DNA from: a virus
Strand: one strand, 5' to 3'
Length of the DNA stretch: 29,717 bases
IMG/VR virus record: IMGVR_UViG_3300031566_000262
Coordinates: 1-29,717 of that record
The position numbers and the translations under genes are program-made. Below, piece after piece: positions 1-7,504 of this stretch. Position 1 is the stretch's first letter. Each line of letters starts with the position of its first letter. A model generated the notes under the pieces. It made no database searches and was not told the DNA's origin. It was given only the letters and a program-made list of their open reading frames with translations.

Positions 1-48
1 ACCATACTTATTATCTATCAACCTTAAACTTATTACTTCAACGTCCAT
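1..48 (-). CDS. Partial CDS running off the left edge, unknown
   Basis: An ATG at 48 reading leftward is preceded by a near-ideal ribosome site (AAGGAGATAAA then ATG). The frame stays open to the window edge, giving only MDVEVISLRLIDNKYG. This is the next gene of the leftward operon after the RecB-like nuclease. Nothing can be said about its function. The 111 bases between it and the nuclease stop hold no convincing ORF. Confidence 0.6.
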   Translation of the reverse strand, partial: MDVEVISLRLIDNKYG

Positions 49-159
49 TTTATCTCCTTAAATTTTCATTTGACATGTAGGTAGGGAATTCCATCCATTT
101 AACTTTGCATAATACGATTTGCACTGCGCCTATCACGCTCTACATGTTTTGTTGTACTA

Positions 160-1038
160 CTACTGTTCCTCTGCAAATTGCGAACAGTATTGCTTCACAA
201 AGCAGTAATCATTACAGCGTGGCGTTTCACCTAATCGCTCTTCAATGTGGAAAGCACTTTCAGGTGTTTTAGAATCTACATGTTCTGTAATCCAATCTTC
301 TGCTTCTTTTTGAGTATCAAGAACCCGCTTAGCATTCTTAATACCTTTCTTCATTACAGCCCATTTACTTTCTTTGCGCCATGTTTCAGAATCAGTACAT
401 AACGGTAGATTATCAGATGATAATGCCTGCGCCGCTATGTGTCCCTCAACTCGCTCCTTTATGAATTCCTCGGTTTGGCTATAGGGCCAATGAGGTACGG
501 TAAACGTACTCAGAGCACACTGTGGATAATTTCCGCCTTGCTTAGCTTTGTTTATGCTCCAATCCCGAAAGTATGCAACAGCCATACATTTAGATGTATG
601 TACACCTAAGCACCTTTTTAAGAGGTAAGAATAGACGTTCATCTGTGCAGTCCATTCGGGTGAAACACCACGAATTGCAGCCCAAACAGAAGTAGTTTTG
701 TAATCTTTGAGTAGGTCCCCTTCTACCCTGTCAGGCTTTCCAACTAATTCAATTTTACCAAGTTTTAATTCAAGTTTTTGTTCTATTAGAGCATTGCTAC
801 CCCCTGCCTGTTGGGCAACTAAATGAAATGCTCTGCCCATTAACATATATATAAGCTGAGAAGCATCAATTACTAAATCATTCCAATATCTCCTTTCAAG
901 TTCTCGTTGGCGATATGGTGATACCAAATTAACCACACCAAATCTGTGCTTCTTCGGTGGATATCTTCCTTCCGTTAATATTCTAAATAATTCATCTGGA
1001 ATATCAAATTTATTTGTGTATGTTGGACCTTTAGTCAT
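160..1038 (-). CDS. PD-(D/E)XK nuclease, RecB/Cas4-like, with C-terminal cysteine cluster
   Basis: 292 aa. The RecB-type nuclease motifs appear in order: GRAFH (H72), GKPD with D103, DYKT (D112, K114) and QMNVYSY (Q132, Y136). Together they form the metal site that cleaves DNA. C214 and the C-terminal cluster C275, C279 and C285 resemble the four cysteines that hold a 4Fe-4S cluster in Cas4/AddB-type nucleases, although here all four lie after the catalytic core. The segment KWAVMKKGIKNAKRV between them is shared, as I recall, with phage homologues. The likely role is a phage DNA exonuclease or endonuclease in recombination, replication or host DNA degradation. It overlaps the upstream gene by 8 bases, so the two are probably translationally coupled. 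There is no cas gene nearby, so it is unlikely to be an adaptation protein. Confidence 0.85.
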   Translation of the reverse strand: MTKGPTYTNKFDIPDELFRILTEGRYPPKKHRFGVVNLVSPYRQRELERRYWNDLVIDASQLIYMLMGRAFHLVAQQAGGSNALIEQKLELKLGKIELVGKPDRVEGDLLKDYKTTSVWAAIRGVSPEWTAQMNVYSYLLKRCLGVHTSKCMAVAYFRDWSINKAKQGGNYPQCALSTFTVPHWPYSQTEEFIKERVEGHIAAQALSSDNLPLCTDSETWRKESKWAVMKKGIKNAKRVLDTQKEAEDWITEHVDSKTPESAFHIEERLGETPRCNDYCFVKQYCSQFAEEQ

Positions 1039-1363
1039 CGTTTTTTGGGATACTCTTTAAATATTTTTTTCCGCCAGGATTGTTTAAAATTTCTTTTTTA
1101 ACTTTTTCTGTTTCAATTTGTTCAGTAATAATTTTTCGACTTACGTTAGCCCTAACTTTAGGATTGTTGATTTTAATTGTCGATTTATACCAATCACACA
1201 TAGTCCTACAGTTGTTATCCTTTTTAGTTTGACGAGCTTTACACGTTTGTATATGTATCCAGCAACCATGCTTATATCTTTTGCTTGAGCCAGCCTCGCA
1301 CCACACATAGTTATTTAACAAGTCAGTATTGTTTTTTATCTTTCTTGCTTTTGTTTTAGACAT
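1031..1363 (-). CDS. Small cysteine-rich protein, unknown
   Basis: 110 aa from the ATG at 1363. A longer in-frame start at 1405 lies inside the upstream gene and is less likely, because the 1363 start has AAGGG just ahead of it and follows the upstream stop directly. The N-terminal half carries five cysteines (C22, C34, C41, C52, C56) among W, H and K residues, which suggests a metal-binding fold. The C-terminal half is basic and helical. I do not recognise the family. It sits directly before the RecB-like nuclease and could be its partner, but that is only inferred from the 8-base overlap. Confidence 0.65.
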   Translation of the reverse strand: MSKTKARKIKNNTDLLNNYVWCEAGSSKRYKHGCWIHIQTCKARQTKKDNNCRTMCDWYKSTIKINNPKVRANVSRKIITEQIETEKVKKEILNNPGGKKYLKSIPKNDD

Positions 1364-1364
1364 A

Positions 1365-1679
1365 TTAAACCCTTGTTGCTTTTGGAATGCCAACCCCGTG
1401 TTCATATTTACGTGCCTGAAGCCATATCTTTTTTAGTTCAATAGTTCGTAAAACAGCCTTCTTTTTAAGAAAACCTGTTGCTTCTTGATATGTTTCAAAA
1501 TATCGCGTAGATTCATCAATATCTTTATCAACATAATCACGTAATAATGTATTTGGTTCTATAGCAATGGCTACCCTTGTTATCCAACCATCACGATTTT
1601 TGGTTCGCACTCTTCCATATAACCATTCTAATATTAACATATCGGAATTAACTCTCCATAAAGTGTGTAAGGCTGGCAT
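1365..1679 (-). CDS. Hypothetical protein
   Basis: 104 aa, family not recognised. The sequence is mixed alpha/beta with two tryptophan-bearing N-terminal segments (TLWRVNSD, LEWLYGRVRTKNRDGW), an acidic middle and a basic C-terminal helix. It has no signal peptide, membrane segment or cysteine motif. It lies tightly between two small genes (10 bases upstream, 1 base downstream of its stop), so it is clearly part of the leftward operon. Confidence 0.6.
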   Translation of the reverse strand: MPALHTLWRVNSDMLILEWLYGRVRTKNRDGWITRVAIAIEPNTLLRDYVDKDIDESTRYFETYQEATGFLKKKAVLRTIELKKIWLQARKYEHGVGIPKATRV

Positions 1680-1689
1680 AATTATACCC

Positions 1690-1884
1690 CTATTCCATTT
1701 TTTGTTTTAACAAACACTCAATAATTACTGTATTAACTTCTTCTGTTGTTAAATAATTAAATCTGCGAAGTAATGTTATCGCAGCATGAACTCCTTTTCT
1801 AATGTGTCGTACCACTTCAACGTTTCTACCATTGGGATATATCACGTGATGTTTCTGTATAACTGACGGTCGGCCTTGTTTCAT
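1690..1884 (-). CDS. Small basic hypothetical protein
   Basis: 64 aa. A strong ribosome site (AGAGAGG) precedes the ATG at 1884. The N-terminal part is basic (KQGRPSVIQKHHVIYPNG) and a predicted helix follows (GVHAAITLLRRFNYLTTEEV). It overlaps the 3' end of the preceding gene by 59 bases in another frame, which is long for this phage, so either that gene has an extended tail or this start is used despite the overlap. Function unknown. The size and charge would fit a small nucleic-acid-binding protein. Confidence 0.55.
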   Translation of the reverse strand: MKQGRPSVIQKHHVIYPNGRNVEVVRHIRKGVHAAITLLRRFNYLTTEEVNTVIIECLLKQKME

Positions 1885-2401
1885 ATCCCATATCCTCTCT
1901 ATGCGTTGACGGGGGCGCGTTTGTATTTATTGATATATTACGATGGTGTAATCTATTGCGTCGTCTTGCCCACCGAAAAGGTGCTGGAGCTAGTGCATTT
2001 AAATAATTAACAGCACTTATTGTTTGTCTCTGTGCACGGGTTGATGTTTCACATGATCTACGCCATTTTTGCAATCTACTTATTTTATTTAAGTTTTTTA
2101 TAGACACCATAAGGACTAATGATATTATCTGTATATGGCTATACACAATTAATCCCAAGCAATCACTACATACAACCATTAATTGATCATTAGAATTTTC
2201 TATCCTAAAAAGATTAGGATTAAAATATTGGCTACAACTACACCATCCGATTGGTTTAGAAGAAAAAAATGGATTAATTAAATCTTTATTTTGTATTACC
2301 ACATTACTATATCGCGTATCAAATTGGTGGGTTATGTTATTTTTAACAAATGTAGAGAGATAATTTTCTGGAATAGGGGTTCTATTAGACTGAAGAGGCA
2401 T
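1826..2401 (-). CDS. Hypothetical protein with CxC/CxxC zinc-like motif
   Basis: 191 aa starting after AAAGGAA. The middle region has a cysteine set (WCSCSQYF and VVCSDC, residues about 53-81) that looks like a four-cysteine zinc site. A strongly hydrophobic stretch follows (LGLIVYSHIQIISLVLMVSI). The C-terminal 90 residues are basic and low in predicted structure (RWARRRNRLHHRN). The family is not recognised. The hydrophobic stretch may be a membrane helix or part of the zinc-bound core. Confidence 0.6.
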   Translation of the reverse strand: MPLQSNRTPIPENYLSTFVKNNITHQFDTRYSNVVIQNKDLINPFFSSKPIGWCSCSQYFNPNLFRIENSNDQLMVVCSDCLGLIVYSHIQIISLVLMVSIKNLNKISRLQKWRRSCETSTRAQRQTISAVNYLNALAPAPFRWARRRNRLHHRNISINTNAPPSTHREDMGYETRPTVSYTETSRDISQW

Positions 2402-2414
2402 TTCACAATTTCCT

Positions 2415-2957
2415 TTATATATAATTAGTTATTGTTTCTATTGCTCCCGCAAAAGACGTTTCGTATAATCGCATTACAGCACCAATGGAATCTTCTTTTG
2501 CTCCACATCCAAAGCAATATCCAAAATTACCCTTAATTAAAAAGCTTGGATTTGTGTCATGATGAAATGGGCAGCTAATTGTAACATTGTCTTTTTTTAG
2601 ACCAAGAATGCGATAATATGGCACTGTTCTTGCAACCTCTATTTTCCTTTGTGATATTTTACAAGCAAAATTGCATGTTTGTAATTCCATTTCTAACGTT
2701 CTTTTATTGTTCCTAATGGTTAAAAAATTTTGCTCTATTATTTTTTTGGCTAACTTTGCAAGCGGGCCATCATGAGATATAGTTTTAAATTTAGACAATA
2801 GAGCATCGAGTTCAATTTTTATGGATTCTAATTTATCAATTAGAAATGCCCTTTTTTTAGACATTGCCCAGCCCAAATCAACATTAAGTTCTCTTGCAGC
2901 ATCTATACAATGCAAAAAATTGCGGTTTTTATATTGGTCATCAAAACTATTTTTCAT
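2415..2957 (-). CDS. Stand-alone DnaG-type zinc domain protein (CHC2 fold)
   Basis: 180 aa. The C-terminal 60 residues match the CHC2 zinc domain of DnaG primases: CPFHHDTNPSF, then GYCFGCG, then D156-S157-I158 and a helix. The zinc ligands would be C129, H132, C148 and C151. In DnaG this domain recognises template DNA and sits at the N-terminus before the TOPRIM catalytic domain. Here it is C-terminal and no TOPRIM follows; the first 110 residues are a helical, lysine-rich extension. The start at 2957 has AGGGA close by; an in-frame ATG at 2975 has no ribosome site. It overlaps the RecA/DnaB-like ATPase gene by 11 bases. It is probably a priming or helicase-loading accessory rather than a full primase. 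Confidence 0.8.
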   Translation of the reverse strand: MKNSFDDQYKNRNFLHCIDAARELNVDLGWAMSKKRAFLIDKLESIKIELDALLSKFKTISHDGPLAKLAKKIIEQNFLTIRNNKRTLEMELQTCNFACKISQRKIEVARTVPYYRILGLKKDNVTISCPFHHDTNPSFLIKGNFGYCFGCGAKEDSIGAVMRLYETSFAGAIETITNYI

Positions 2958-3825
2958 CTTCCCTGACCCACTCATTTATTAATGGAGTAATTATTGCTCC
3001 ACCAGATATAGAAAATGTTCTCATTAATCCGTTTGGATTTATCGAGCTTGCTCTATTCTTAGCTTTTCGTATAATAATTTGACTGATTGATGGCGTTATC
3101 GCCTCTAGGGATAAATATATTCGCGCTTTTTCAGCTCCAAATGATCCACCACGACCGTATTTGGTTCCTTCAGACTTCTGTATTGCAATAATTGCCACAC
3201 CACGGTTTAGCTTATCTCTAATTTCTTTAATTTGTCCAGCTACTTTAAAAAAACTGTCAGATATTTCTAAATAATCTATTAGATTTATTGCATCTGGCTC
3301 AATTACATCGGCAAAATTATCTGATCTCTCATATGCCATAAATTTCCACCAGTCAATCTCCTTGTCAAACATATCTAATCTGTTGCGTAGCTCTACTGCT
3401 CCCATTTCTGACGAGAAATAAACAATATCATTTGCATGCTTTACATTATTAAGATAAATTAAATTCAATATAAATGCTGTCTTACCAGACTCAGGCTCTC
3501 CTGCAATTACCGCAATTGTTTTTGGGTATAGGCTCACTAACTTATCAATTTTTAAGGGCCAGATTATAGGAAATATGGTCTTTGGTGCATTTTTAAAATC
3601 AATTTCATCAATATCATGTACAATTATTCTAAATGTTCCACTCTTTATTGGATCACGCTCGATGATTCCTTCTTCGATTAAACGAATCATATATGTACTA
3701 ATATTTTTTTTATCAATCCGACTTGTAACCTCAAGCGCATTATATAGCTCTTGTAAAGTAAACTTCCCGAATTGAAGTGCAACAAACTCTCGTATCTCTA
3801 ACATTAAATCAGTTACTTTGCGCAT
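2947..3825 (-). CDS. RecA/DnaB-fold ATPase with N-terminal winged helix, probable replicative helicase or recombinase
   Basis: 292 aa. Residues 1-70 look like a winged helix (FTLQELYNALEVTSRIDKKN, then LIEEGIIERD). Residues 85-285 form a RecA-type ATPase: Walker A GEPESGKT (109-116), FSSEM (137-141) as in DnaB family proteins, a Walker B-like strand (AIIAIQKSEG, 211-220) with Q216 in the sensor position, and a GRGGSFGAEKARIY segment. It lacks the usual DnaB N-terminal domain, so it is a compact phage version. It probably translocates on or loads onto single-stranded DNA. The overlapping primase-type zinc protein gene downstream supports a joint role in replication. Confidence 0.8.
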   Translation of the reverse strand: MRKVTDLMLEIREFVALQFGKFTLQELYNALEVTSRIDKKNISTYMIRLIEEGIIERDPIKSGTFRIIVHDIDEIDFKNAPKTIFPIIWPLKIDKLVSLYPKTIAVIAGEPESGKTAFILNLIYLNNVKHANDIVYFSSEMGAVELRNRLDMFDKEIDWWKFMAYERSDNFADVIEPDAINLIDYLEISDSFFKVAGQIKEIRDKLNRGVAIIAIQKSEGTKYGRGGSFGAEKARIYLSLEAITPSISQIIIRKAKNRASSINPNGLMRTFSISGGAIITPLINEWVREDEK

Positions 3826-4039
3826 TGTCTACTTGCTTTTTCCATAAATCTATTAACATATCAATTTCGTGCTTTGCTTTTTCTAAATCTTGTATCCCAT
3901 CTTTGTCTTTGTATCTACATATTCGCTTTATTATACATCCCTGTAAAAAAGAAAGTTTATTTCTCTCTATGAACTCTGTGGGCTGAATAACCATATTTTT
4001 ATAATGACTTCCGCCAATTTGTATTGACCATGGGTTCAC
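3809..4039 (-). CDS. DUF3310 family protein
   Basis: 76 aa with a GTG start behind AGGAG. The sequence follows the DUF3310 pattern closely: IGGSHYKNMVIQPTEFI, FLQGCIIKRICRYKDKDG, and DLEKAKHEIDMLID. This family is widespread in phages of many hosts, is usually found among replication and nucleotide genes, and has no established function. The start overlaps the exonuclease stop by one base and the end overlaps the next gene by 17 bases, so it lies in the replication operon. Confidence 0.9.
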   Translation of the reverse strand: MNPWSIQIGGSHYKNMVIQPTEFIERNKLSFLQGCIIKRICRYKDKDGIQDLEKAKHEIDMLIDLWKKQVDNAQSN

Positions 4040-4710
4040 TATATGCTCCTGTTTGTTAATGCCCCAGTAAATTGAGTCATAACATTAAATAATCGTTCTG
4101 TTTCAAGGACATCATTTTTACAGTGGTCTAAAATATATTCCAATGATTCTTTATCGCTCATTAATGCTCGTATCCAATACTCATTTTCTATATGTGTCTT
4201 ATGCGTTTTACCAAATACCGTTCTACAAGTGGTTTCAAGTCTATTTGAGTTCTGTCGCAGCTTATTCCGAACCATATAATATAAATCAGTATGTAGAATC
4301 TCGCCATATCCAGGAAAAGATACACCTTGCGACAAAGCGCGTGTTCTTATAAACGGTATATCGAATTTTGTTCCATAAAATGTGACTAATCTATCGAATT
4401 GCTTCATATCACTTACGCATTTTTCAACTATTTCTTTATCAAGATCCTTTTTAAAGGTTTTTGGTTCAGTGATTCCAAATAAAATTTCATTTTTCCAACT
4501 TTTTTTAATACAATATGCAAACATAACTCCAAAGTTTGCAGCTAAATTACTTGTTTCTATATCAAGAAAACCAATCCGTTCTGGTGGTCTTACCTCTGTT
4601 AAATAACATTCATAATGTTCTATATAGGGCCTTCCATGTCTCAAACAATTATTGTTCTGCATCCATATCAAGTCCGCTTTCTTTGTCTTGCTCATCTTTG
4701 GTAATGACAT
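4039..4710 (-). CDS. DnaQ/YprB-like 3'-5' exonuclease with N-terminal zinc-like motif
   Basis: 223 aa after GAGGAAG. RNase H-fold exonuclease motifs: ExoI FLDIETS (D50, E52), ExoII FYGTKFDIPF (D117) and ExoIII HCKNDVLETERLF (H196, D200). These carboxylates bind two metal ions for 3'-5' hydrolysis of DNA or RNA ends. The ExoIII motif is unusual: it has the YxxxD spacing of DEDDy enzymes with His in place of Tyr. The N-terminus has C22, H25, H32 and C35, which could bind zinc. It is a single-domain protein with no polymerase attached. Possible roles are proofreading in trans, end resection or RNA processing. Confidence 0.85.
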   Translation of the reverse strand: MSLPKMSKTKKADLIWMQNNNCLRHGRPYIEHYECYLTEVRPPERIGFLDIETSNLAANFGVMFAYCIKKSWKNEILFGITEPKTFKKDLDKEIVEKCVSDMKQFDRLVTFYGTKFDIPFIRTRALSQGVSFPGYGEILHTDLYYMVRNKLRQNSNRLETTCRTVFGKTHKTHIENEYWIRALMSDKESLEYILDHCKNDVLETERLFNVMTQFTGALTNRSI

Positions 4711-4768
4711 TTACTTCCTCATAATACATCTTTTTCTCCAATACTGAAATAAGTTTGTGTTTTACTAA

Positions 4769-4915
4769 TTAATCATACAATTCTTTATTATCAGTTGCCT
4801 CTAATTTAGTACTTTTTGTTTCAAGCATTCTTTTCTTAGAATTTATCACCCACTCTCTAGCTAAATATTGTAAAAAATTATTTAATTTAGAAACAGATAC
4901 AATCCATTTCTTCAT
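4769..4915 (-). CDS. Possible small protein in the gap after the amidotransferase gene
   Basis: A 48-codon ORF begins with an ATG inside the 3' end of the amidotransferase gene (29-base overlap) and reads MKKWIVSVSKLNNFLQYLAR followed by a lysine-rich tail. It fills most of the otherwise empty 4711-4886 interval, which supports it. No clear ribosome site precedes it, which counts against it. No family recognised. The remaining bases up to 4768 hold only the ribosome site of the exonuclease gene. Confidence 0.35.
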   Translation of the reverse strand: MKKWIVSVSKLNNFLQYLAREWVINSKKRMLETKSTKLEATDNKELYD

Positions 4916-5819
4916 CTATTTGAGCCATAGTTGTTCTATATACTTTATCTATAAAGCTTTCTTCTGTATTGTCTGCATTATCCCCAATGCAACTCTGTTG
5001 GGAATAACTGCCTAATCGTTCCCTTGTTTCGCATATCTGTTTTTTTTTATTAATATCACTATTATCTTTAACTTTATATGTTTTTGTTTTTGAATCATAA
5101 GTCACCCAATTACCAGTATATGCATTGCTAGCAAGCCTTGGTAAGAGAGCAATTTTTTTACCCTTCATATATGTGTCTTTAATCAGCACTAAATAATCAG
5201 TAATCATATCTGAAATCATTGCAGCCCGTACTGGTCTCATAATATTAAATGTACTCGCCCAAAATATTGTATTTTCTTTCTGTCCAATAATTAATGGGTT
5301 TCCTGCTGATAATAAAAATAATTGCCTACTGTTGGTTTCAAACAATGAGAAAGCAATCGAACCACTAATTGAATATAATGCATCAGATATTATTTTAAAA
5401 CTTAGAGCACCTATTCCGTTAGTACTTAATCGTAATGCCTCTAAAATAGCTAAACTATCACAAACGTCTTTTTCTACAAAATCATCAGAATTTAAAATAA
5501 CACCATTATGCGCTAATATATAATTGTTTTGCTGTAGGGGATGATTATTGGTAAATACTGTTGGTGTTCCCTGTGTTACAGACCTTGTATGCATAATACA
5601 TATTGGAGATTTTATAATTTTATCCCATGGAATATGCTTAGAAAATTCGCTAGCTTCAATTGGGGCTTTGAATAACTTATAATCATCTTTTTCTTCCCAA
5701 AAGATACCGGTTGCATCAGTTCCTCGACTTGAACACTCTAATAACATTGCACGTAATTGTCGTATTGATGTCGCTGGTTTTTTGCGATCTTTGGTTATAA
5801 AACCACATAATCCACACAT
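4887..5819 (-). CDS. Class II glutamine amidotransferase (Ntn hydrolase)
   Basis: 310 aa. Begins MCGLCGF: after Met removal, Cys2 is the N-terminal nucleophile that releases ammonia from glutamine, as in PurF, GlmS and AsnB. Other family landmarks are RGTDATG (32-38), HTRS (77-80), NNHPL (91-95) and AHNGVI (103-108). There is no synthase domain; the last ~100 residues are a diverged tail. The neighbour 11 bases upstream is an amidoligase, and such pairs are described in phages and bacteria as predicted peptide-tagging or amidation systems in which the amidotransferase supplies nitrogen or remodels amide bonds. Biochemical substrate unknown. Confidence 0.88.
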   Translation of the reverse strand: MCGLCGFITKDRKKPATSIRQLRAMLLECSSRGTDATGIFWEEKDDYKLFKAPIEASEFSKHIPWDKIIKSPICIMHTRSVTQGTPTVFTNNHPLQQNNYILAHNGVILNSDDFVEKDVCDSLAILEALRLSTNGIGALSFKIISDALYSISGSIAFSLFETNSRQLFLLSAGNPLIIGQKENTIFWASTFNIMRPVRAAMISDMITDYLVLIKDTYMKGKKIALLPRLASNAYTGNWVTYDSKTKTYKVKDNSDINKKKQICETRERLGSYSQQSCIGDNADNTEESFIDKVYRTTMAQIDEEMDCICF

Positions 5820-5830
5820 AGATTGTATTC

Positions 5831-6670
5831 CTATCTTCTTCTAGCTAAAATATTTTGTTGATTTACTTGTTTGTTTAATCTTCGCTTTTTAGCCTTTTCA
5901 AAATGTTGCATTCTATATATATAATATCTATGTGTTTTTGTATTAGATATATCGAGAAAATTAAATATGTCAAATGTTATATGTTTAAACGGTCCATGCA
6001 AATATTCCTCAAGTTCTTTTGTGGTCAATTTATTTGCTAATCGCATAAATGATAAACAAAATAACACCCACTTTTTAACTTTCTTATAATTTAATGTTCC
6101 ACTATGACCCCGAAATTCTACTGTACGCTTATGTGTCCATGGTGCTATATTTAATATATTATACCTATTAGCAGTCGCTGGATTAAAGGCTTCTGGTCGC
6201 GAATTTGTTAACTTAATACAATAAGAGTTGTTATGCCTAGTTAATGGAAACACTTTCATGATTTCTAATTCAGATATATACCACAATATGGCCATTTTTG
6301 TTACAAGTTCTTGTGACGATACCCCTACATGACAATGCAATCCACATGAACCATTTACGCTAGAAAAGGGACTTACTATGCTTAATGCTTTCTCGATTAC
6401 TGGAAAATCATTCTGTCTTAATGGCGGAGTAATTAACTCTATTCTTTCTTGATGTTTTTTTGTTGTCTCAATAGAACTATCATATTCAACTCCCCATTTA
6501 TCTGGTGAATGTTGATGATATTCAAAGACTTTTGTATCAACTTTGTGTTTTTCGTATAATATATCATTTTTTCCTTTAAATGTTCTAAATGCCCTTACCA
6601 GTCTTGATGCTATTTCTGGTCTGGTTAATGAAGACATAAATTCGAATTCTAGTCCAAATGTTTGTTTCAT
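5831..6670 (-). CDS. Amidoligase (COOH-NH2 ligase, glutamine-synthetase-like fold)
   Basis: 279 aa behind AGGATAG. Hallmarks of the Amidoligase_2 family: GLEFEF with E8 and E10, a W-x-V-E-Y-D motif (59-64), IELITPP (77-83), GLHCHVG (110-116), NRYNILN (168-174) and TVEFRGHSG (183-191). Enzymes of this fold use ATP to join a carboxyl group to an amine. It is followed directly by a class II amidotransferase, a pairing noted in comparative genomics of the family. Plausible targets are a peptide or protein tail, or host peptidoglycan precursors; the sequence does not say which. The C-terminus is strongly basic (KKRRLNKQVNQQ), possibly for nucleic acid or membrane contact. Confidence 0.88.
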   Translation of the reverse strand: MKQTFGLEFEFMSSLTRPEIASRLVRAFRTFKGKNDILYEKHKVDTKVFEYHQHSPDKWGVEYDSSIETTKKHQERIELITPPLRQNDFPVIEKALSIVSPFSSVNGSCGLHCHVGVSSQELVTKMAILWYISELEIMKVFPLTRHNNSYCIKLTNSRPEAFNPATANRYNILNIAPWTHKRTVEFRGHSGTLNYKKVKKWVLFCLSFMRLANKLTTKELEEYLHGPFKHITFDIFNFLDISNTKTHRYYIYRMQHFEKAKKRRLNKQVNQQNILARRR

Positions 6671-6930
6671 TTAATTTGCTATCCTAAATTATTATCAGCA
6701 TTATAACTTTTAGAAACCACCATTAAGACCTGTAAGCGTTTCAAGCATTGGAGTGTTCGGGCTAATGCCTTAATAGATCACAAGCTATCCATGCATATAC
6801 AAATGGTGTTATTGGTGATTCCAAAAAACTATAATACATCATAACACATAAATAGTAGATTGTCGATCCATACCATTTCCTAAAATAGCTATAATTTATG
6901 TATCTGATAGAAGCTTCCAATTTTTCTACC

Positions 6931-7071
6931 CTAGTTTTTTAGCTTTTCTCTGACATGAACAAACGCATGCCAAATACATTCATAAATAGCTATCGCACTT
7001 AAATAAACAACTATCATTAAAATTACAGCATAAGGATTTTCACATAAACATCTAACGCTACAGGCTGACAA
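6931..7071 (-). CDS. Possible tiny single-pass membrane protein
   Basis: Open from a TTG at 7071 (46 codons) or an ATG at 7017 (28 codons). The coding pattern is membrane-like: a Cys-rich N-terminus (SACSVRCLCEN), a hydrophobic helix (AVILMIVVYLSAIAIY), then a short basic tail (HVREKLKN). This order of hydrophobic helix and charged tail is hard to get by chance, but neither start has a good ribosome site. It could be a real small membrane protein or a remnant. Confidence 0.28.
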   Translation of the reverse strand: MSACSVRCLCENPYAVILMIVVYLSAIAIYECIWHAFVHVREKLKN

Positions 7072-7343
7072 CCCATAGCATTATTTAATAGCCCCGTACT
7101 CATCACATTAGCTGTCGCACAACACTTAATTGCAATGTAGAGATTTAAATAAATAACATAGCTATCAGCGGAATGCAAACTATAAAATTTTGGAGTAGCC
7201 CGCAGATGGATTCCAAGCCCCTGCGGATACTTCCCATGACCCGCTCATCCCTTTCACCTCGCAAGGTTTCCGGGAATTTATTAATACCATTTAAAACATT
7301 TAATATAGGCTATGATATTAATGCGCAGGAGAACATGCTGCTT

Positions 7344-7503
7344 TGTTCCAATTGCAACGGAACATACAAAGAACAACTGTTTCAATTGTTCCAATTGGTA
7401 ATTAAATGGGGTTATTTTCCCTCATCTATTACCCCCTAACTCTGATTTATTTTGTTTAGGGCTGAGTCCTTTAATTACCAAATGCAAAAATTGTTCCAAT
7501 TGC
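7344..7503. repeat. Short repeats TGTTCCAATTG and a 12-bp inverted repeat
   Basis: TGTTCCAATTG occurs three times in the same orientation, at 7344, 7387 and 7492 (third-party extension C, G, C). In addition TTGGTAATTAAA at 7395-7406 is the exact reverse complement of TTTAATTACCAA at 7470-7481. The set lies in the gap just downstream of the stop of the small secreted protein gene at 7505 (leftward sense). It may be a protein-binding array or a transcript end structure; no T-run follows on either strand. Confidence 0.5.
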
Positions 7504-7504
7504 T

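Larger units (their letters stand above)
6671..7504. other. Sparse 0.83-kb stretch with only tiny ORFs
   Basis: No convincing gene of normal size. On the minus strand there are two short membrane-type ORFs without clear ribosome sites: 6762-6842 (26 codons, containing FLESPITPFVYAW) and the one listed at 6931-7071. A GC-rich patch lies at about 7196-7275 and a set of short repeats at 7344-7503. An 88-codon ORF on the + strand (7173-7439) runs against the operon and has no homology that I recognise. The stretch may be a decayed gene region or a regulatory interval that splits the leftward arm into two transcription units. Confidence 0.5.

Noticed and set aside
160-1038. Cas4 of a CRISPR system
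   Set aside because: No cas1, cas2 or array in the window, and the cysteine layout differs; a phage RecB-like nuclease is the simpler reading.
7173-7439. 88-aa ORF on the + strand
   Set aside because: It runs against the leftward operon, lacks a ribosome site and crosses the GC-rich patch and repeat set; its composition looks non-protein.
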